NCBI GenBank assembly: GCA_021613535.1
Contig: CP075495.1
Coordinates: forward strand, 8,184,001 to 8,248,000
DNA from: Adineta vaga
Lineage: Eukaryota > Rotifera
Length of the DNA: 64,000 nucleotides
Direction of reading: 5' to 3'
Part shown: piece by piece, positions 11,916-25,202 of the stretch
How positions within the stretch are numbered: position 1 is the stretch's first letter
How the letters are laid out: each line of letters begins with the position of its first letter
Made by a program: the position numbers and the translations under genes
Notes under the pieces: model-generated
The model's database searches: none
Seen by the model: the letters and a program-made list of their open reading frames with translations, nothing else
Told to the model about the DNA's origin: nothing

Positions 11916-14900
11916 TTATCGATCAGTAGGGAAAAAACGCGCATTTGTATTTTTACCATTTGGATTACTTATATTAGCAGCTGCAGCACGAATTTGCATT
12001 TGACGATGACGAACTATAGAATAAATTGAAATGAAAATATGAAAAAAATTAGATTCATGATCTTCTACTTTGATCAATTAGATATGAACTACCATAACCA
12101 TCATTGAAAGTAAGTTGATTAATTCGCATCGGTTGTTGTTGTTGTTGTTGCTGCTGCTGTTGTGTTGACTGTTGATTAGTCGTTAGAAAACCCGGGAAAT
12201 ATTCATTTAGATTCCCTGTTGATACACCCTGTTGCTAGAATAGGAAATATTTATCCATGACATTGATGAGACATGTTTCATTGATAGAAAAAAAATGTCA
12301 TGTCAAAGTTCATAATTTTATTCACATATTCGATTAGATTCTCATATGAAACTCCTTGAAAAGAATACGAGATTACATATCTATTAGATGGAAATAAATT
12401 TGTTTGATTCTAAGTCGATCTTTGACAGATTCATTACTACAGTACTCTATTTACAACAGATATCCTCTTAAAATAATTTTTGAGTAATTAGACGTATCCA
12501 TTTGTTTTCAATCGATTCAACATGATTTCTCTCAAGAGTAAAACATACCATTGATTCAGCATAATAAACTTCAGCTCGAAATCGTTCATCTTCTGTAATC
12601 AATTGTTCATCAAGTATTTGTATTTGTGGCAATTTAAACATAACAAAAAATCGATAGGTTGATTTACGAGACACCTAAAATAAAATCTTCTATATTATTT
12701 GATCAAAACAAAGTTTATTTACCGGATTATTAATTAGAGATAATTCATTCAGACAAACAAGAAGAGTGAGTTTTTCAATTTCCATTGTTTCCTTTAAATA
12801 GAAAATCAAATCAATGAATACATGTTTTTGGCTTGACAAAAAGAATTTTTTTTACTGGAATTTTATTTGTACCCAAAAAGAGTTTTTCTAATTTAACCAT
12901 ACGATCAAAAAAGGATAATTCTCGAATGCGATTTTCTTCTAAATGTAATTCAACTAAATTTGTTTGAAAGGCAAATGATGTTTCCGTAATTAATCGAATT
13001 TTATTTTTATCCAAAACTAATTCACGTAGATTACGTAATGATTCTAAACCTTCTACTTTTGTTATTTCATTTCCTACAAAACAAAATAGAAAGATATTCG
13101 TTAAATATTTTTTCCAACTAATCAAATAGTACTAACCTTGAAGAAATAATGATCGTAATGATGGAATTTTATTTAATTGAAGTGTAACAAGATCAGAAAT
13201 GTTATTATATCTATATGAATGACAGAAATGGTTCAAATTCATTTCGAAGGAAAAAAACAACATACGCTAGATGAAGAATTTCAAGATTTTCTAATACAAT
13301 ACGATTATCAACATTTTCAGTAATCGGTTTTCCACGATGATCAAGTCGAGGTTTAGTTGGACGCGGAAGAATACTTTCAACACGATTATAATTCAAACAA
13401 AGTACCTGAATGTAAAAATAAAAATACTATTGATCAACGAATAAATTGTTAAAGATCACCTTTAGATTTGGTAGATAAATAAGACCTGAGAAACTTGTTA
13501 ATTGATTATGTTCAAGATTGATACATTTGAGTGCAGGAAATTGTGCATTTAATTCTACACCACGTATTGAACTTTGAGGTAATTCAAGATGTTTAATGTC
13601 TATAAAATAGATAACAAACAAAAACAAAAAAAAGGATACAGAGAAGAAAATTATCAATAACTTGACCTGAAAAATCACTATGTCCTAATTTTTCTACAAT
13701 AAAATCTGCTGTTAATTTTCCACCAAATGTTTCTCGTGCTTCGCCACTTTCTAAACAAACATATAAACAAACATGATAAACTTCATCGAATCAAACTTTT
13801 CTTACCTTGAATTTCTACAGCAAAACCATCAAAAGCTCTTAAAGATTTTAAATGATAGATAATAAACAATCGATATTTTTCTGCTTCGTGACATATTGGA
13901 TTACCCCATAAATCCAAAATTAACAAATTCGATAAAGTCTGAAATGTCATTTCAATAAAAAGTATTTCTAAAGAAAACAAAAACTTGATTTTTACTTTTA
14001 AATGAAATATGTCTCGAATATTTTTAATCAAATTATTTCCAGCATATAATTCAATCAATGTTGAACAAGCATTTAATTTCGCTAGGCTATGTAATCGATT
14101 ATGATCAATAGCTAAGTATGATAATCGTGGAAGATTATTAATAACTTGTCCTTCAATATCAGTTATATCATTTTTTGAGACATTTAAACGATTTAAACTC
14201 AAAAGATTTTCAATACCATCAATAACTTTCAAGAAATTATTTTCGATCGATAGTTCTTCTAATTTAACAAGTGTTTCCAAACCCTATAGAAACAAGAAAA
14301 TCTACCTTTTATTGTTCAGAAGGAAAAAAAAACGATTTACTTGAATTTTTGTTAGACAATTATTATCAAACGATGCCCAACGTAAACAAATCATATTTGA
14401 AAGATCAGGTAATTGTATTAGATGAACATCATTTAAACATAAACTTGTTACTTTTGACATCCAATAGATATCATCAATTTTTGGTTGATGAAAACCAAGT
14501 GGATCATTTGTATAGATATCATAATATTTGGCAATAAAATAACTACGTAAATCTCGAGGACGATATGGATAGATTCGACTATGGAGAATCAAATTTTCCT
14601 AAAAAAGAATACTTTCGTTTAAAAACGAGTTTCTTTTGTTTTTCAAAAAATATATTTACAACAGAACATGACACTTCATTTTGACATTCTTCCGCATCTT
14701 CTCGTTCATCAGTAGTGACATTTATACCATCGAGTGTTACTAATTTCGGTAACAGAGTCAAAGTACGAGCACGATAAGTTTCCATCTAAGCAAAAAACAA
14801 AGGAATGGAATGAGCAGTTTTACTTCTTCTTACTTTATCAAATGGATTTCCACGTAGATCAAGATGTTTTATACTTGAACAATATCGTTTCAATATCAAT

Positions 14901-17900
14901 ACTTCATCCAATGATTTCCTAAGGAAATTATTTGTCGCAATGAGATAGACTAATTTTGTTAAACCTTTCATTCCATCTAATGTTGATAGTTTATTATAAC
15001 TTAAATCAATGGATTCTAATGCATAAAAGTAACATAATTCATCTAATTTAACTAATTCATTAAATGCTAAATTAATTGAACGAAGATTTTTTAAATTTGA
15101 TAGAAATTTGATTGAATGTAAATTGCAACAAGCAAGATTTAATTCGACAATATTGGAAAGATTTTTTTCTTTAGTAATTTCTAAGAGAATCTCTTCAGTT
15201 AATTCATCACTAAAAGAATTTTTCAAAGCAAAAGAAATCAAATGAATATTAATGGAAATTCTTTACGAACATTTGCAATGAATTTTCTTCATCTTTTGAA
15301 GAAAGAATACAATTATCTTGATTCACTTCTTCATTGTATGTTATTATAGTTAATTCATCAATTTTTCCAAGTTTAATCCGACTAATTTGATCACTAAGGG
15401 TATTATTTGCAGCCTGAAATCAACACACAATAAATTCATCTTGATCAAAACGATAACTATCTTACAGAAAATAAATATTCATATTCAATAATATATTCAG
15501 CATAGGCATGTAATGGATCGAAGAGAAACCATTGTTGTTGATGTGTTCCACAATCACAATGTTCTTTAAGAAAAATAAAACATAGATATTTTGTACATTT
15601 TCTCAATATATTTACCAGTTTTTAGAGATACACGCTCAGGAAAAGTAACATGCCGAGATATGCTTGCATGATTGAGATGATTTTTAGATGTTATACTAAA
15701 AAAATATGTAAAATATTCAATGAATGGGAAGATTTCTTCAAATAATAACTAACCTAGGATCTGCTTGATAGTCGGGAAATGGTAATCTAGAGAGAGAGAG
15801 AAAAATGAAACATTCATGAGTAGATATCATTTCTATACTAATAATATCTAACTCTTTTGTTGGTATTGTTGTTGATGAACCAATATATACTTTCGCCAAA
15901 AGAACGCTACCTATAAATATAAACAATTATCGAAAACTTCCATGATAAGAAATGAGATGATTTACCAAAACGATATTTATCTCGATTATGATAACCAGCT
16001 TGTTCAATACGAAGATAATCAGTTACAGCAAGTGAATTTGAAAATGGTATTGCTTCTTCTTGACCCATAGACTAATGAATATCAACATGAAATATGTTTA
16101 AATTATGAAGAATCACGATGAACAAACTTTATATAATTCAACATTTGGAAAACCATGTTCAGAAATGGATTCGATCGTTGTTAATTGATGCATTTGATTA
16201 TTTTGATAATGTCGTGATGGTTGAGTTGTATAGAATAGATATTCTAATTTTGATTGAATAGATTTTGTTCTTCAAAAAGAAAAATAACTAATTCGAACAA
16301 AATATAATTGTTGTTTTCTACTTGATAGAATCATCTTCTTCTTCAAGAATATAATCAAGACTATGATCGAATTGTAATTTTTTTGGTCGATTAAACAATC
16401 GTGTGATACGATGAATTTTTATACCAGTTATATTATATCGATTATAAATAGATGAACAGAAACGTGAGAGTAGAAGATCTTTTGCAGCATTATACCTAGT
16501 AGAAAAGAAATATTGATTTCTAAATAATAGATTATACGATTTTGTCTTACCAAACATCATTAACAGTTCCTTCTTCAAAACGAATATTTCCTCCACTGAT
16601 TAATTCTAATTGAATACGAGATGCAAGTTGAGCTTTTTGTTGTAATAAAATAAAATGAGCAGTTTCATATTGAGCAGCAAGACTAAATTTATTTTGCAAA
16701 TTTGAACAAAATTTCCCATTAAAAAGCAACGTACTTATTTAGAATATTTTGCCAAATAACCAATCGTTGTCGGAAAAGTTCAATTTGTTTTTCAAGTTTT
16801 TCTCGTTTATTCTTCGTAAGAAAAGAAACAACCTCACAGTGAATACTTTTTTATTTCATATGAACTCATTCGACTTACATCTCCACCAGCACGTGTTCGT
16901 TGATGTTTTTCAGGTAGATGTAATTCTTGCTTTAATTGTTGAAGACTTCTCATTAATAATCGTATATGTTCTTCCGGTATATGTTCATTCTTTTTTCGTA
17001 ATTGTTTTAATCGAATTTCAAATTCATCATATTCACGTTCTAATGTTTTCGATTTCATATGATACCACATTTTCTTTTTTGTCACCGTTGCCTAAAATGT
17101 CAAGAATTATTTATTCGAAGAAAAAAAAATAATCCTATTCGATGGAATTCATTTCTTACTTCTGCTTGTTCAGCAACTTGTCGAGTTGAAATATGTACTC
17201 CATCTATATATTCAAGATATGGTAGATGATATAAAATATGAACATGATAATTAGCCATAGAAGCTACAGGACTTTTGCCTCCATAAACAGGATCACTAAA
17301 TGCAATATTACGTAGTTTGGGTAATGCTGTTAGAATAGTAATATCCTACAGAAACGAAATTCATTTATTTATAAAAAAATATCAAAAATTATACTTGAAA
17401 AGAACTGATTTTATTATCAGCAAGATTTAACACTTCAAGTTCAGTATTTTCTCCAAGTGATGCACCTGAGAAAAGAAAAAAAACAAAGAAATCAAACTTT
17501 GTTTTGTAGCGTGAAAAGCTGGCACAAACAAACCAATAGATTTGATTTGATTCGAAGCAAGATTTAGATCTTTGAGATGTTTTGCACTTGCTAATCCCTG
17601 ATATAATAATAATAACAATAATCGAGATCAAGAAAATAGAAAAATACGCAATGAATACTTCAATTTTTGTAATCAAATTTTCATTGAGCCACAGGTGTTC
17701 GAGTTGTTGTAAACTACCAAGATGTTCGATTGTTGTTATTGCGTTGGCGTACAAATACAAACGTTGCAAATGACTACATCGACTAAGACCTTCAATTTGC
17801 TAAAATAAAAATAACAAATTCAATCAATAACATCACCATGTATTTCATATTTACTATAAATAAATAACAATGATGATATTTTTCAAGTCCTTCAAAGCTC

Positions 17901-18541
17901 TATGTTTAATCAGTTTATTCGGTATACTATTTACATTGAATCCAATAGCCTTTGCATACATGCGTCAGGTCTTTAAAGTACTTTTGTGTATGCAAGAAAT
18001 GTTTGAATGTATGTCCTTATTCTACAAGTTCTATGCTCTTTCTTTCTTGCTTTCCTTTTCAAAGCATGTTTCTAACCTAGTATATGTATATATACTCAGC
18101 TTTTTCTTTCATTGAATTAATACTTGAAGTCAAAACACTTACAAATAAATATTTATAATCAAAAACATACGTTAAGACAAGGTACGTACATACCGTTAGT
18201 TTGCATTCTGTAATCCATAGTTCTCGTAAATTGATACATGTATCTAAACCTTCAATACGTTCAATATTTTGATTGACAATAACGAGTTTTAAAAGATTTG
18301 GAAATGGATTAAGACTTATCAGACGAGGTAGACCAGAAAAAAACATCTCAAGTACTTGTACATGTGGATCAATTCCATTGTTATTACGATGCAATGCATT
18401 GTAATTAATGCCATTTGAATCACACTAAAATAATCGAAAATGACATTTTAGTCATTAAAATTAATAGACACGCATAGTTAATTAACGATTTGAAATATTT
18501 ACTATATCTTTAAGTATATTTTCGTCTTCAACAGTTTTCAT
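11916..18541 (-). CDS. LRRC9: Leucine-rich repeat-containing protein 9
   Basis: Large multi-exon gene, minus strand, with introns of about 50 nt. The first exon (ATG at 18541, MKTVEDENILKDI) and the second (LEMFFSGLPRL, IVNQNIERIEGLDTCINLRELW) follow the vertebrate LRRC9 N-terminus closely. Next come repeats such as LQRLYLYANAITTIEHLG, a coiled, charged middle (about 16.8-17.1 kb), an FEEGTVNDVW/LLSRFCSSIYNRYNITGIKIHR segment, then two further LRR blocks (ESIDLSYNKLSTLDGMKGL; LNRLNVSKNDITDIEG; FSGLIYLPNLKV; LVELHLEENRIRELSFFDRM). The C-terminal exons carry a polyQ run and end in ARFFPTDR. LRRC9 is a conserved protein of ciliated animals, thought to be axonemal. Some internal exon borders were not all resolved. 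Confidence 0.9.
12137..12165 (-). repeat. CAG/CAA repeat coding polyglutamine in LRRC9
   Basis: Nine successive Gln codons (CAG x3 then CAA, with a preceding CAA) in the penultimate exon of LRRC9, after Gln-Ser-Thr. A short coding microsatellite that may vary in length. Confidence 0.8.
17801..18195 (-). other. Unusually long LRRC9 intron
   Basis: The intron between ITECKLT and QIEGLSRC is about 395 nt, whereas other introns of the gene are near 50 nt. It contains an 81-codon plus-strand frame at 17870-18115, which I regard as chance: hydrophobic, no splice context and no family motif. Confidence 0.55.
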
Positions 18542-19275
18542 CTCTTTTATATGTATATATTATTTGAAAATGTTTCGTCGAACATGTGTTTGCATTTAAC
18601 TATGTAAATGAACTTTTTCTTTTCTTTCATTTCTTCATACTTCTATCCATCTAATGATTTTTTTCTCGTTATGTTGCTTGGTGACAACGATATTGACTTC
18701 TTCTATGTATCATTTATGCACTTGAATAATCATTGATTTTTTTGAAGAAAATTCATTGAAATAAATTTTATGAAAAAATTTTTGGAAAAAACTCAATTAA
18801 AATCGTGAAATATTTTCTATTGGTTAGTTTCATCACCTTTCATTCTATCGACGCGCTCCTTTCCTTACCTTACTACCTCGCTTCACTTCTTTTTAACTTG
18901 CTCATCTCGGTACAGGAATTTCTTTCCAAATGGCATTTAATACAATGTACCAAAATTATCAATTCTTTTACAATCAAATACGAAAACAAAATGATCAAAT
19001 TACATTTCGTTCTTAAAATGAATAGTTGTATTTCGAAAATGTCCTTTACGGTGAATGATACAAGATAGGTTTTTCAATCAAAATATGTACTAATCGTAAA
19101 GTACAAGCAAGAATAAAAATAGAATCAAAACATTCTTTTTATCGTACATTTATCTATATGATAATACATCCCAACATGAAACGAAGGTGATTGTGCATGA
19201 TGTGTAAAAGAGGAGAATATAAACGATCACTTGTCTTCATAAAATATATATATATTTATTTAAATTTTCTTAGAC
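18542..19275. other. Divergent intergenic region, no gene seen
   Basis: Spacer between LRRC9 (minus) and SLC26 (plus). The 87-codon plus frame at 18805-19068 has a hydrophobic start but no supporting splice site or motif. A cttag acceptor at 19269-19273 lies two bases before the SLC26 ATG. Confidence 0.55.
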
Positions 19276-22200
19276 ATGCCGAGTGTATCAAATAATGATG
19301 ATGATAATAAATCGAATTCAACATTAAATGATGGAAATCATAATATTATCGTTGAACGACCTGTTATTACACAAAAATCATTCGATAAAGTATTTATTCC
19401 AACTGCATATGAAGATCGAACACCAATGGTAATTTTACGACAAATGCGAAGTTATGTGCAAAAGAAATGTCTACCTTCAAAACAATGTGGAAAATCATAT
19501 TTTAAAGTATTATTTCCGTTTTTATCATGGTTGAAAATTTATGAAATGGCTTGGTTACCAAGTGATATTATTTCGGGTATTACGGTATGAAATGATTTAT
19601 ATTATTTAGGAAAAAAATGTTCTCATTTTTGTTATTTAGATTGCAATTATGCAGATTCCACAAGGAATGGCTTATGCTTTATTGGCACGATTACCAGCGA
19701 TTATTGGTAGGAATTTTCATTGATGAAATCATATATTAAAGAAAACCAGTGGACTTTTATGTTATTTAGGCTTATATGTTTCATTTTTTCCAGCATTGAT
19801 CTATGCTTTATTTGGTACATCAAGACATTTATCTATGGGTTAATATCTAATACTCATAGTGAATGTATAAAATAGGAAATTTCTTTGAACTTCAGGTGCT
19901 ATTGCAGTGATCAGTTTGATGACTGGGAATGTTGTTGATCGTCTTAGTATAAAACCGATGTTAACACTTGCTGAATCAAGTGTTACAAATAGTACAATAA
20001 ATGATGGTACAATTGATCCAAATTATGCCATTGTTATTGCAACTACATTAGCTTTTACAGTTGGAATCATTCATGTAATTATTTCTTTCAGAATTTGAAG
20101 AAAAATATCATTGATCCTTTTTTCTTTAAATTCTCTAGTTAATTTTATGTGTTTTTCATCTTGGTTTTGTTACATCGTTTCTTTCTGATACATTCATTAG
20201 CGGTTATACAACGGGTACTGCAATATTAGTATTTACATCGCAAGTACCCGATATATTTGGTTTAACATTAAAACGATATGTCGGTCCGTTGAATATTGTC
20301 TATGTAAATGACATATGTTTTCTTTTTTTTCTAATATTTCTTTTGATTATTTTTAGACATATATTGAAATATTTTCCAATTTAAGAAAAACAAATCTGGC
20401 TACATTGATTGTATCCATATGTGCAATAGTAACATTGATTATTGTGAAAGAATATCTTGATCCATTCTATAAAAAACATATTAAAAAAATCAAACTTTTT
20501 CAAAAAATACAAATACCTATTCCAATCGAATTGATTGTGGTATGTTCTATCGAAATGACAATTGTGAAAGGAATCGCGTAATGTTTTGTTCGTTCTTTTT
20601 CTTTCTCGCGTAGATTATTGTCGGTACATTAGTTTCGTATAGTATGGATTTAAATGGTCGTTATAAAGTGAAAATTGTGAATACAATTGGCCGTGGGTAA
20701 TTGAGAACAAGATGAAATCTATCTAATTGATAATTTCTATATTGATTCTTTATTAGATTTCGTAAACCACAAGGGCCATCCTTAGCGCTCATGCCTAGTT
20801 TACTTAAAGATGCTATTATTATTGCTGTTGTTTCGTTTGCTATTTGCATATCATTGGCAAAAACATATGCAAAAAAATACAAATATACTGTGAATTCTAA
20901 TCAGGAATTAGCTGCTTATGGATTATGTAATGTAAGTTATTTAGAAAAATACTTCAATAATTATCTTTTTTCTTTTCTTTTTTTAAATTAGATAATTGGA
21001 TCATTTTTTGGATCATATTCAAGTGCAGCCTCTTTGTCACGAACGAGTGTTTATGTGAATACCGGTGGTCGAACACAAGTAAGAAGACATCTTGTATGAT
21101 TCCATAGAATTCAATATTTTTCATATCTTTTAGGCAGGTTGTTTGATTTCCTGTGCTTTTTTACTCATAATTATTCTAAGAATTGGATCCTTATTTGAAT
21201 CATTACCCAAAGTAATTGTTAAACATCAGTGAAATAGGATGAATTCTTTCGTTTTTATTAGGCATGTTTAGCAGCAATTATTGTTGTTGCATTAAAAGGT
21301 TTATTTTTACAAGTGAAAGATATCTATACCATTGGTCATGTAACAAAATTAGAAGCAGTAAATTAGACAAAGCACATATCTCGTCAATTCAATTTATATT
21401 TTAGATTGTTTGGATTATGACATTTTTAAGTACAGTTATACTTGATGTTGATTATGGACTTATCGTTGGTATTGTAGTATCACTTATTGTTGTTATAATT
21501 CGTCAATTTCGGTTAGTTCTATTCCGGAATATATTGTTTTCTTTCTATACAATATTTTAGACCTCGTACTACTATTCTCGGTCAATATGAACGTAGTGAA
21601 ATATATAAAACTGCAAAACGTTTTTCAAATGTAAAGTTTTTTCGAAACGATTTCTCTTAGGAAAATCTTGTTTTCTTTTATTAAGGTTCATGAATTTTCA
21701 CATATCAAAATCTTTCGTTTTGAATCACCAATAATATATTTCAATGCTGATTATTTTCGTGAAAGTCTGCTAGATGCTGTTGGTATTGATTTAAAAACAG
21801 GACAAAAACGAAATATTTATCCGAAACAATCGAATGAATTTTATCCTAATTCAACTCGCGTTATTATTGATTGTTCATCGATTAGTCAACTTGATTACAG
21901 TGGTGGAAAAATCTTTCTTCAAACATTGAAAGAACTTAATGATTGTCAATATAAGATCTACTTGTGTAATCTTCGATGTATGTCATTTTCTCTAAGAGAA
22001 AAAACCGTGATATTGATTTCGTTGTCTATTTTAGATTATAATTATGATGTTTTGGAAAAACTTGAAATGGATAAAGTTTGTTCAGTGAAAGTAATGGCTA
22101 CTGTTCATGATGCTGTACATCATATTCAAGATGATCTCATGGAAAATAATGATCACGTATGATTTGATATTTTTATTTATTTCTGGGCTTGTTTTTTTAC

Positions 22201-22503
22201 TACAATTCTAAGAAACTTTTTAGTTTTTATTACTTGATGAACAATTATAATAGAAGTAATGTTTTCATATGTTAATATTCACTGACATATTGTGTTGTGT
22301 AACATTCTCACACTCGATTAATATCTTTCTGTTCATTTGAAAAAAAATCATTCTAATTTACTATCGTTATCGTTTAGATTTTCAAAAGTGATGATCTGAA
22401 TTCGTCGAATATTACGGTAAAAGAACCTTGTATGATGTACAAAAATTCAATGTATTTTTTCTTCTTTTTTATTTAGGATCAAATACTGGTGATGAAATTC
22501 TAG
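19276..22503 (+). CDS. SLC26-family anion transporter with STAS domain
   Basis: Membrane anion exchanger (sulfate, chloride, bicarbonate or similar). The N-terminal cytosolic part is followed by the family signature around 19640-19840 (IPQGMAYALLARLPAIIGLY, FFPALIYALFGTSRHLSMGA). More membrane exons follow, including GYTTGTAILVFTSQVPDIFG and SYSSAASLSRTSVYVNTGGRTQ. The STAS domain (about 21690-22160) contains IYFNADYFRESL and VIIDCSSISQLDYSG. Exons are small with introns of about 50-60 nt. The last long exon can stop at 22162 by read-through. Alternatively, a gtatga donor after AAT GAT CAC joins in phase 0 to two small exons (from about 22378 and 22478) ending ITDQILVMKF, stop 22503. I prefer the longer form, but both are possible. 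Substrate specificity cannot be read. Confidence 0.88.
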
Positions 22504-22554
22504 TATCTTATTTTAAATACATATTTTCTTTTAATTTTCAAAATTTTCCGTTCA

Positions 22555-22560
22555 AATAAA
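22555..22560 (+). promoter_or_regulatory. Poly(A) signal AATAAA between SLC26 and ribophorin I
   Basis: AATAAATAAA lies 52 nt after the preferred SLC26 stop and about 20 nt before a ttctag acceptor. The spacing suggests 3' end formation of the upstream mRNA coupled to trans-splicing of the downstream one. Confidence 0.5.
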
Positions 22561-22578
22561 TAAAAGCAATCGAATTCT

Positions 22579-22580
22579 AG
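22579..22580 (+). promoter_or_regulatory. Candidate spliced-leader acceptor AG before RPN1 ATG
   Basis: The gaattctag ends three bases before the RPN1 ATG at 22584, with no possible 5' exon donor between it and the SLC26 3' end. Spliced-leader trans-splicing is established in bdelloid rotifers; its use here is inferred from position. Confidence 0.4.
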
Positions 22581-22583
22581 ATA

Positions 22584-24714
22584 ATGCATTTTTCATTGTT
22601 TTCTCTATTCTTTGTGATTGTTGCTGTTGCTCATGGACAAGAACAAGATAGTTTATTCAATACAAAAGTTGAACGATCGCTTGATCTTGTTTCACATTTA
22701 CCAAAAGAAACAATAATAGTGACATTTGAAAATCGTGGAACAAAATCAGTACGTTATTATGATTACTATGTCGAACCACAACATGTTGATGATGTTGCTT
22801 ATGTTGGAGCAATTGTAAGTAATTCAAAATGAAAATCTCATTTTGTTTTCTTAGTTATTGAGTATAAATTATATATGTATTCATCATTTCTTTCTTCTTC
22901 TTCGTCTTCTTTTTTAGGTAAAAGGAAAAAATAGTGATGATCAAGGTACACTTCCGATTAAAAAAGAAGTTACTGATAAAACTAAGTAAAAAAATAGATA
23001 TATATATCTCACTTCTTTTAATCTTCATTGGATTTTTATTTCATCAGAGGAACAATGTATCGTATTGAATTGCCCCATGATCTTCGTCCTAGTCAAACAA
23101 TGACACTTGAAATTGAAGTTATTCATGTACATGCATTACGTATGTATCCAGAAGAGATTGCACAAGACGAACGACAATTAGTTCTATATAAAACAAATGC
23201 TTATTATTATTCGAAATATTCAAGTGAAACACAGAAAATGCGTGTAACATTACCAACTGATCGTGCTGAATCTTATACGCAAACACCCAAACCAGTTAGT
23301 AAAAGTGAACAAATCATTACTTATGGATCCTATGATACTATTTCACCATATTCTCGTAATGAAATTTCATTACATTATGAAAATAATAATCCATTTTTAA
23401 CGGTTAATAATTTCAAACGATGGATTGAAGTTTCACATTGGGGAAATGTTGCTGTCGAAGAAACAGTTGATATGTATCATAGTGGTGCCAAATTAAAAGG
23501 ACCATTTTCTCGACTTGATTTTCAACGTAGACAAGATAGTTATTCAGCTGTTAAATCATTTAAAGTAAGTTGTCAACGAATGAATATGATTTTCTTTCTT
23601 GTAATTCTCTTCATTTTAGATGTCATTACCAGCATCTGCTCGTGACATTTATTATCGTGATGAAATTGGAAATGTTTCTACTAGTCATGTACGAGACATG
23701 CAAGATCAAGTAGAACTTGAACTTCGTCCTCGTTATCCATTATACGGCGGTTGGAATACTCATTATGTTATTGGTTATAATGTTCCATCATATCAATATC
23801 TATTTAATAAGTAAACTATCAAATGTTTAATTGAAATGAAAAACTAGAACAATTTGATTTATTCTAGAGGAAATCATTATATTTTGAAAATGCGGTTGAT
23901 TGATCATGTTTATGATGATCAATTACTTGAACAAGTTACCGTTAAAATTGTTTTACCAGAGTATGCAAATAATATTGAATTTTATCCATCAATTTATGAT
24001 TCAAATGTAAAACGTTTACCTAATGAAAAACATTACACATATTTAGATACTGTTGGTCGTCCGGTTATTGTTATTACAAAACGTAATGCACTTTTTCAAC
24101 ATATTCAAGATTTTGAAATACATTATACATTTGATAAAATGATGTTATTCCATGAACCTATGTTAATTGTTCTCTCATTATTTGCTTTATTTTGTTCAGT
24201 TATCATTTTAGTTCGAATGAATTTTTCTATTCAACATCATGAAAATCATGAATTACGTACACGTTTACAAAGTATATGGAACCAAATCTTAGAAAATAAT
24301 ATCAAACGAACGAATTTTTATCAAAAATTAGATGATGCATTAAATGCCTATAAAACAAATAAAGATCTTAAACTATATAGTGAACAACGGAAAAAAATTG
24401 ATAATGAATTGAAACTTATTCAACAAGACTTTAGTAATTTACAAACAAAAATTCAAGCTGAAAATGCTGAAACAGCTGATACGGTTTGATTTATTTTTGA
24501 AAATTTCTTGTTTTTTCTTATATTTTATTCTTTGATTAGATTGAACAATTTCAAAACTTGACAACGTCAAATCATGCAGACATTAAGTGGTCATACGGAA
24601 AAATTTGTTACTGGTAAAATACAAAAACAAGCTTATTTAGATGAAGAACAAAATTCACGCCGTAAACTACGTGATATAAATACACAGATATCGACAATTC
24701 TCAATCAATATTGA
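22584..24714 (+). CDS. RPN1: Ribophorin I, oligosaccharyltransferase subunit 1
   Basis: ER subunit of the oligosaccharyltransferase complex for N-glycosylation. Exons 22584-22814, 22918-22985, 23048-23564, 23620-23810, 23868-24483 and a last exon ending at 24714. The signal peptide ([18 protein letters not shown]) is followed by the luminal domain with the family motifs [38 protein letters not shown]-like [10 protein letters not shown] and [11 protein letters not shown]. Then one TM helix ([19 protein letters not shown]) and a coiled-coil tail ([16 protein letters not shown]). With a last-exon acceptor at 24579 (gcag) the frame is intact, 585 aa. With the better T-rich acceptor at 24539 the exon starts with family-like IEQFQNL, but the frame breaks by one base before MQTLSG. 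See finding. Confidence 0.92.
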
Positions 24715-25202
24715 TTGACGATATGATCTTATATTTGACTTAAACGTTTTTTTTTCTCTTCTTTGTTGTATTTGTTGATCTTGTGATTCTGTAGGATGAG
24801 AATCTCTATTAGGCTACATTGCTTTGATTGTATTCTTGCTTTTCATATCCTTCGACTTTTCAATAAAAACACACTGTTTCTGATTCAAAAATTCGACTAT
24901 CATTCATCTAAACTAGCGAATTAAGAAGTTTAATTGAATGTTAATTTTAGAAATACTAATAAGATATGATTTTATATTTTAACCATTTATTGAATAGATT
25001 CTAGTTATGAAAAAAAGACAAGAAATTTGATACATTAGTATTGCAAAAGAACAATAAATCAGACAGAGGAAAAAATGATGAACTATTGTATACTCCTATC
25101 ATAGTAATTTGAACTTCAGATGAGAATTATTTTACATTGTCATTAATAAGGCGAGTATATTTCTTATGTGACAATATACATTTTGTACGAAATTTTCATT
25201 GT
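24715..25202. other. Convergent intergenic region, no gene seen
   Basis: 488 nt between the RPN1 stop and the stop of the chitin-binding gene. AATAAA at 24862-24867 is a plausible RPN1 poly(A) signal. Nothing else seen. Confidence 0.6.

Noticed and set aside
17870-18115. Hydrophobic 81-codon plus frame
   Set aside because: Lies wholly inside an LRRC9 intron on the other strand, with no supporting features.
18805-19068. 87-codon plus frame with signal-like start
   Set aside because: No cysteine pattern, splice sites or family motif, and it ends abruptly in non-coding DNA.
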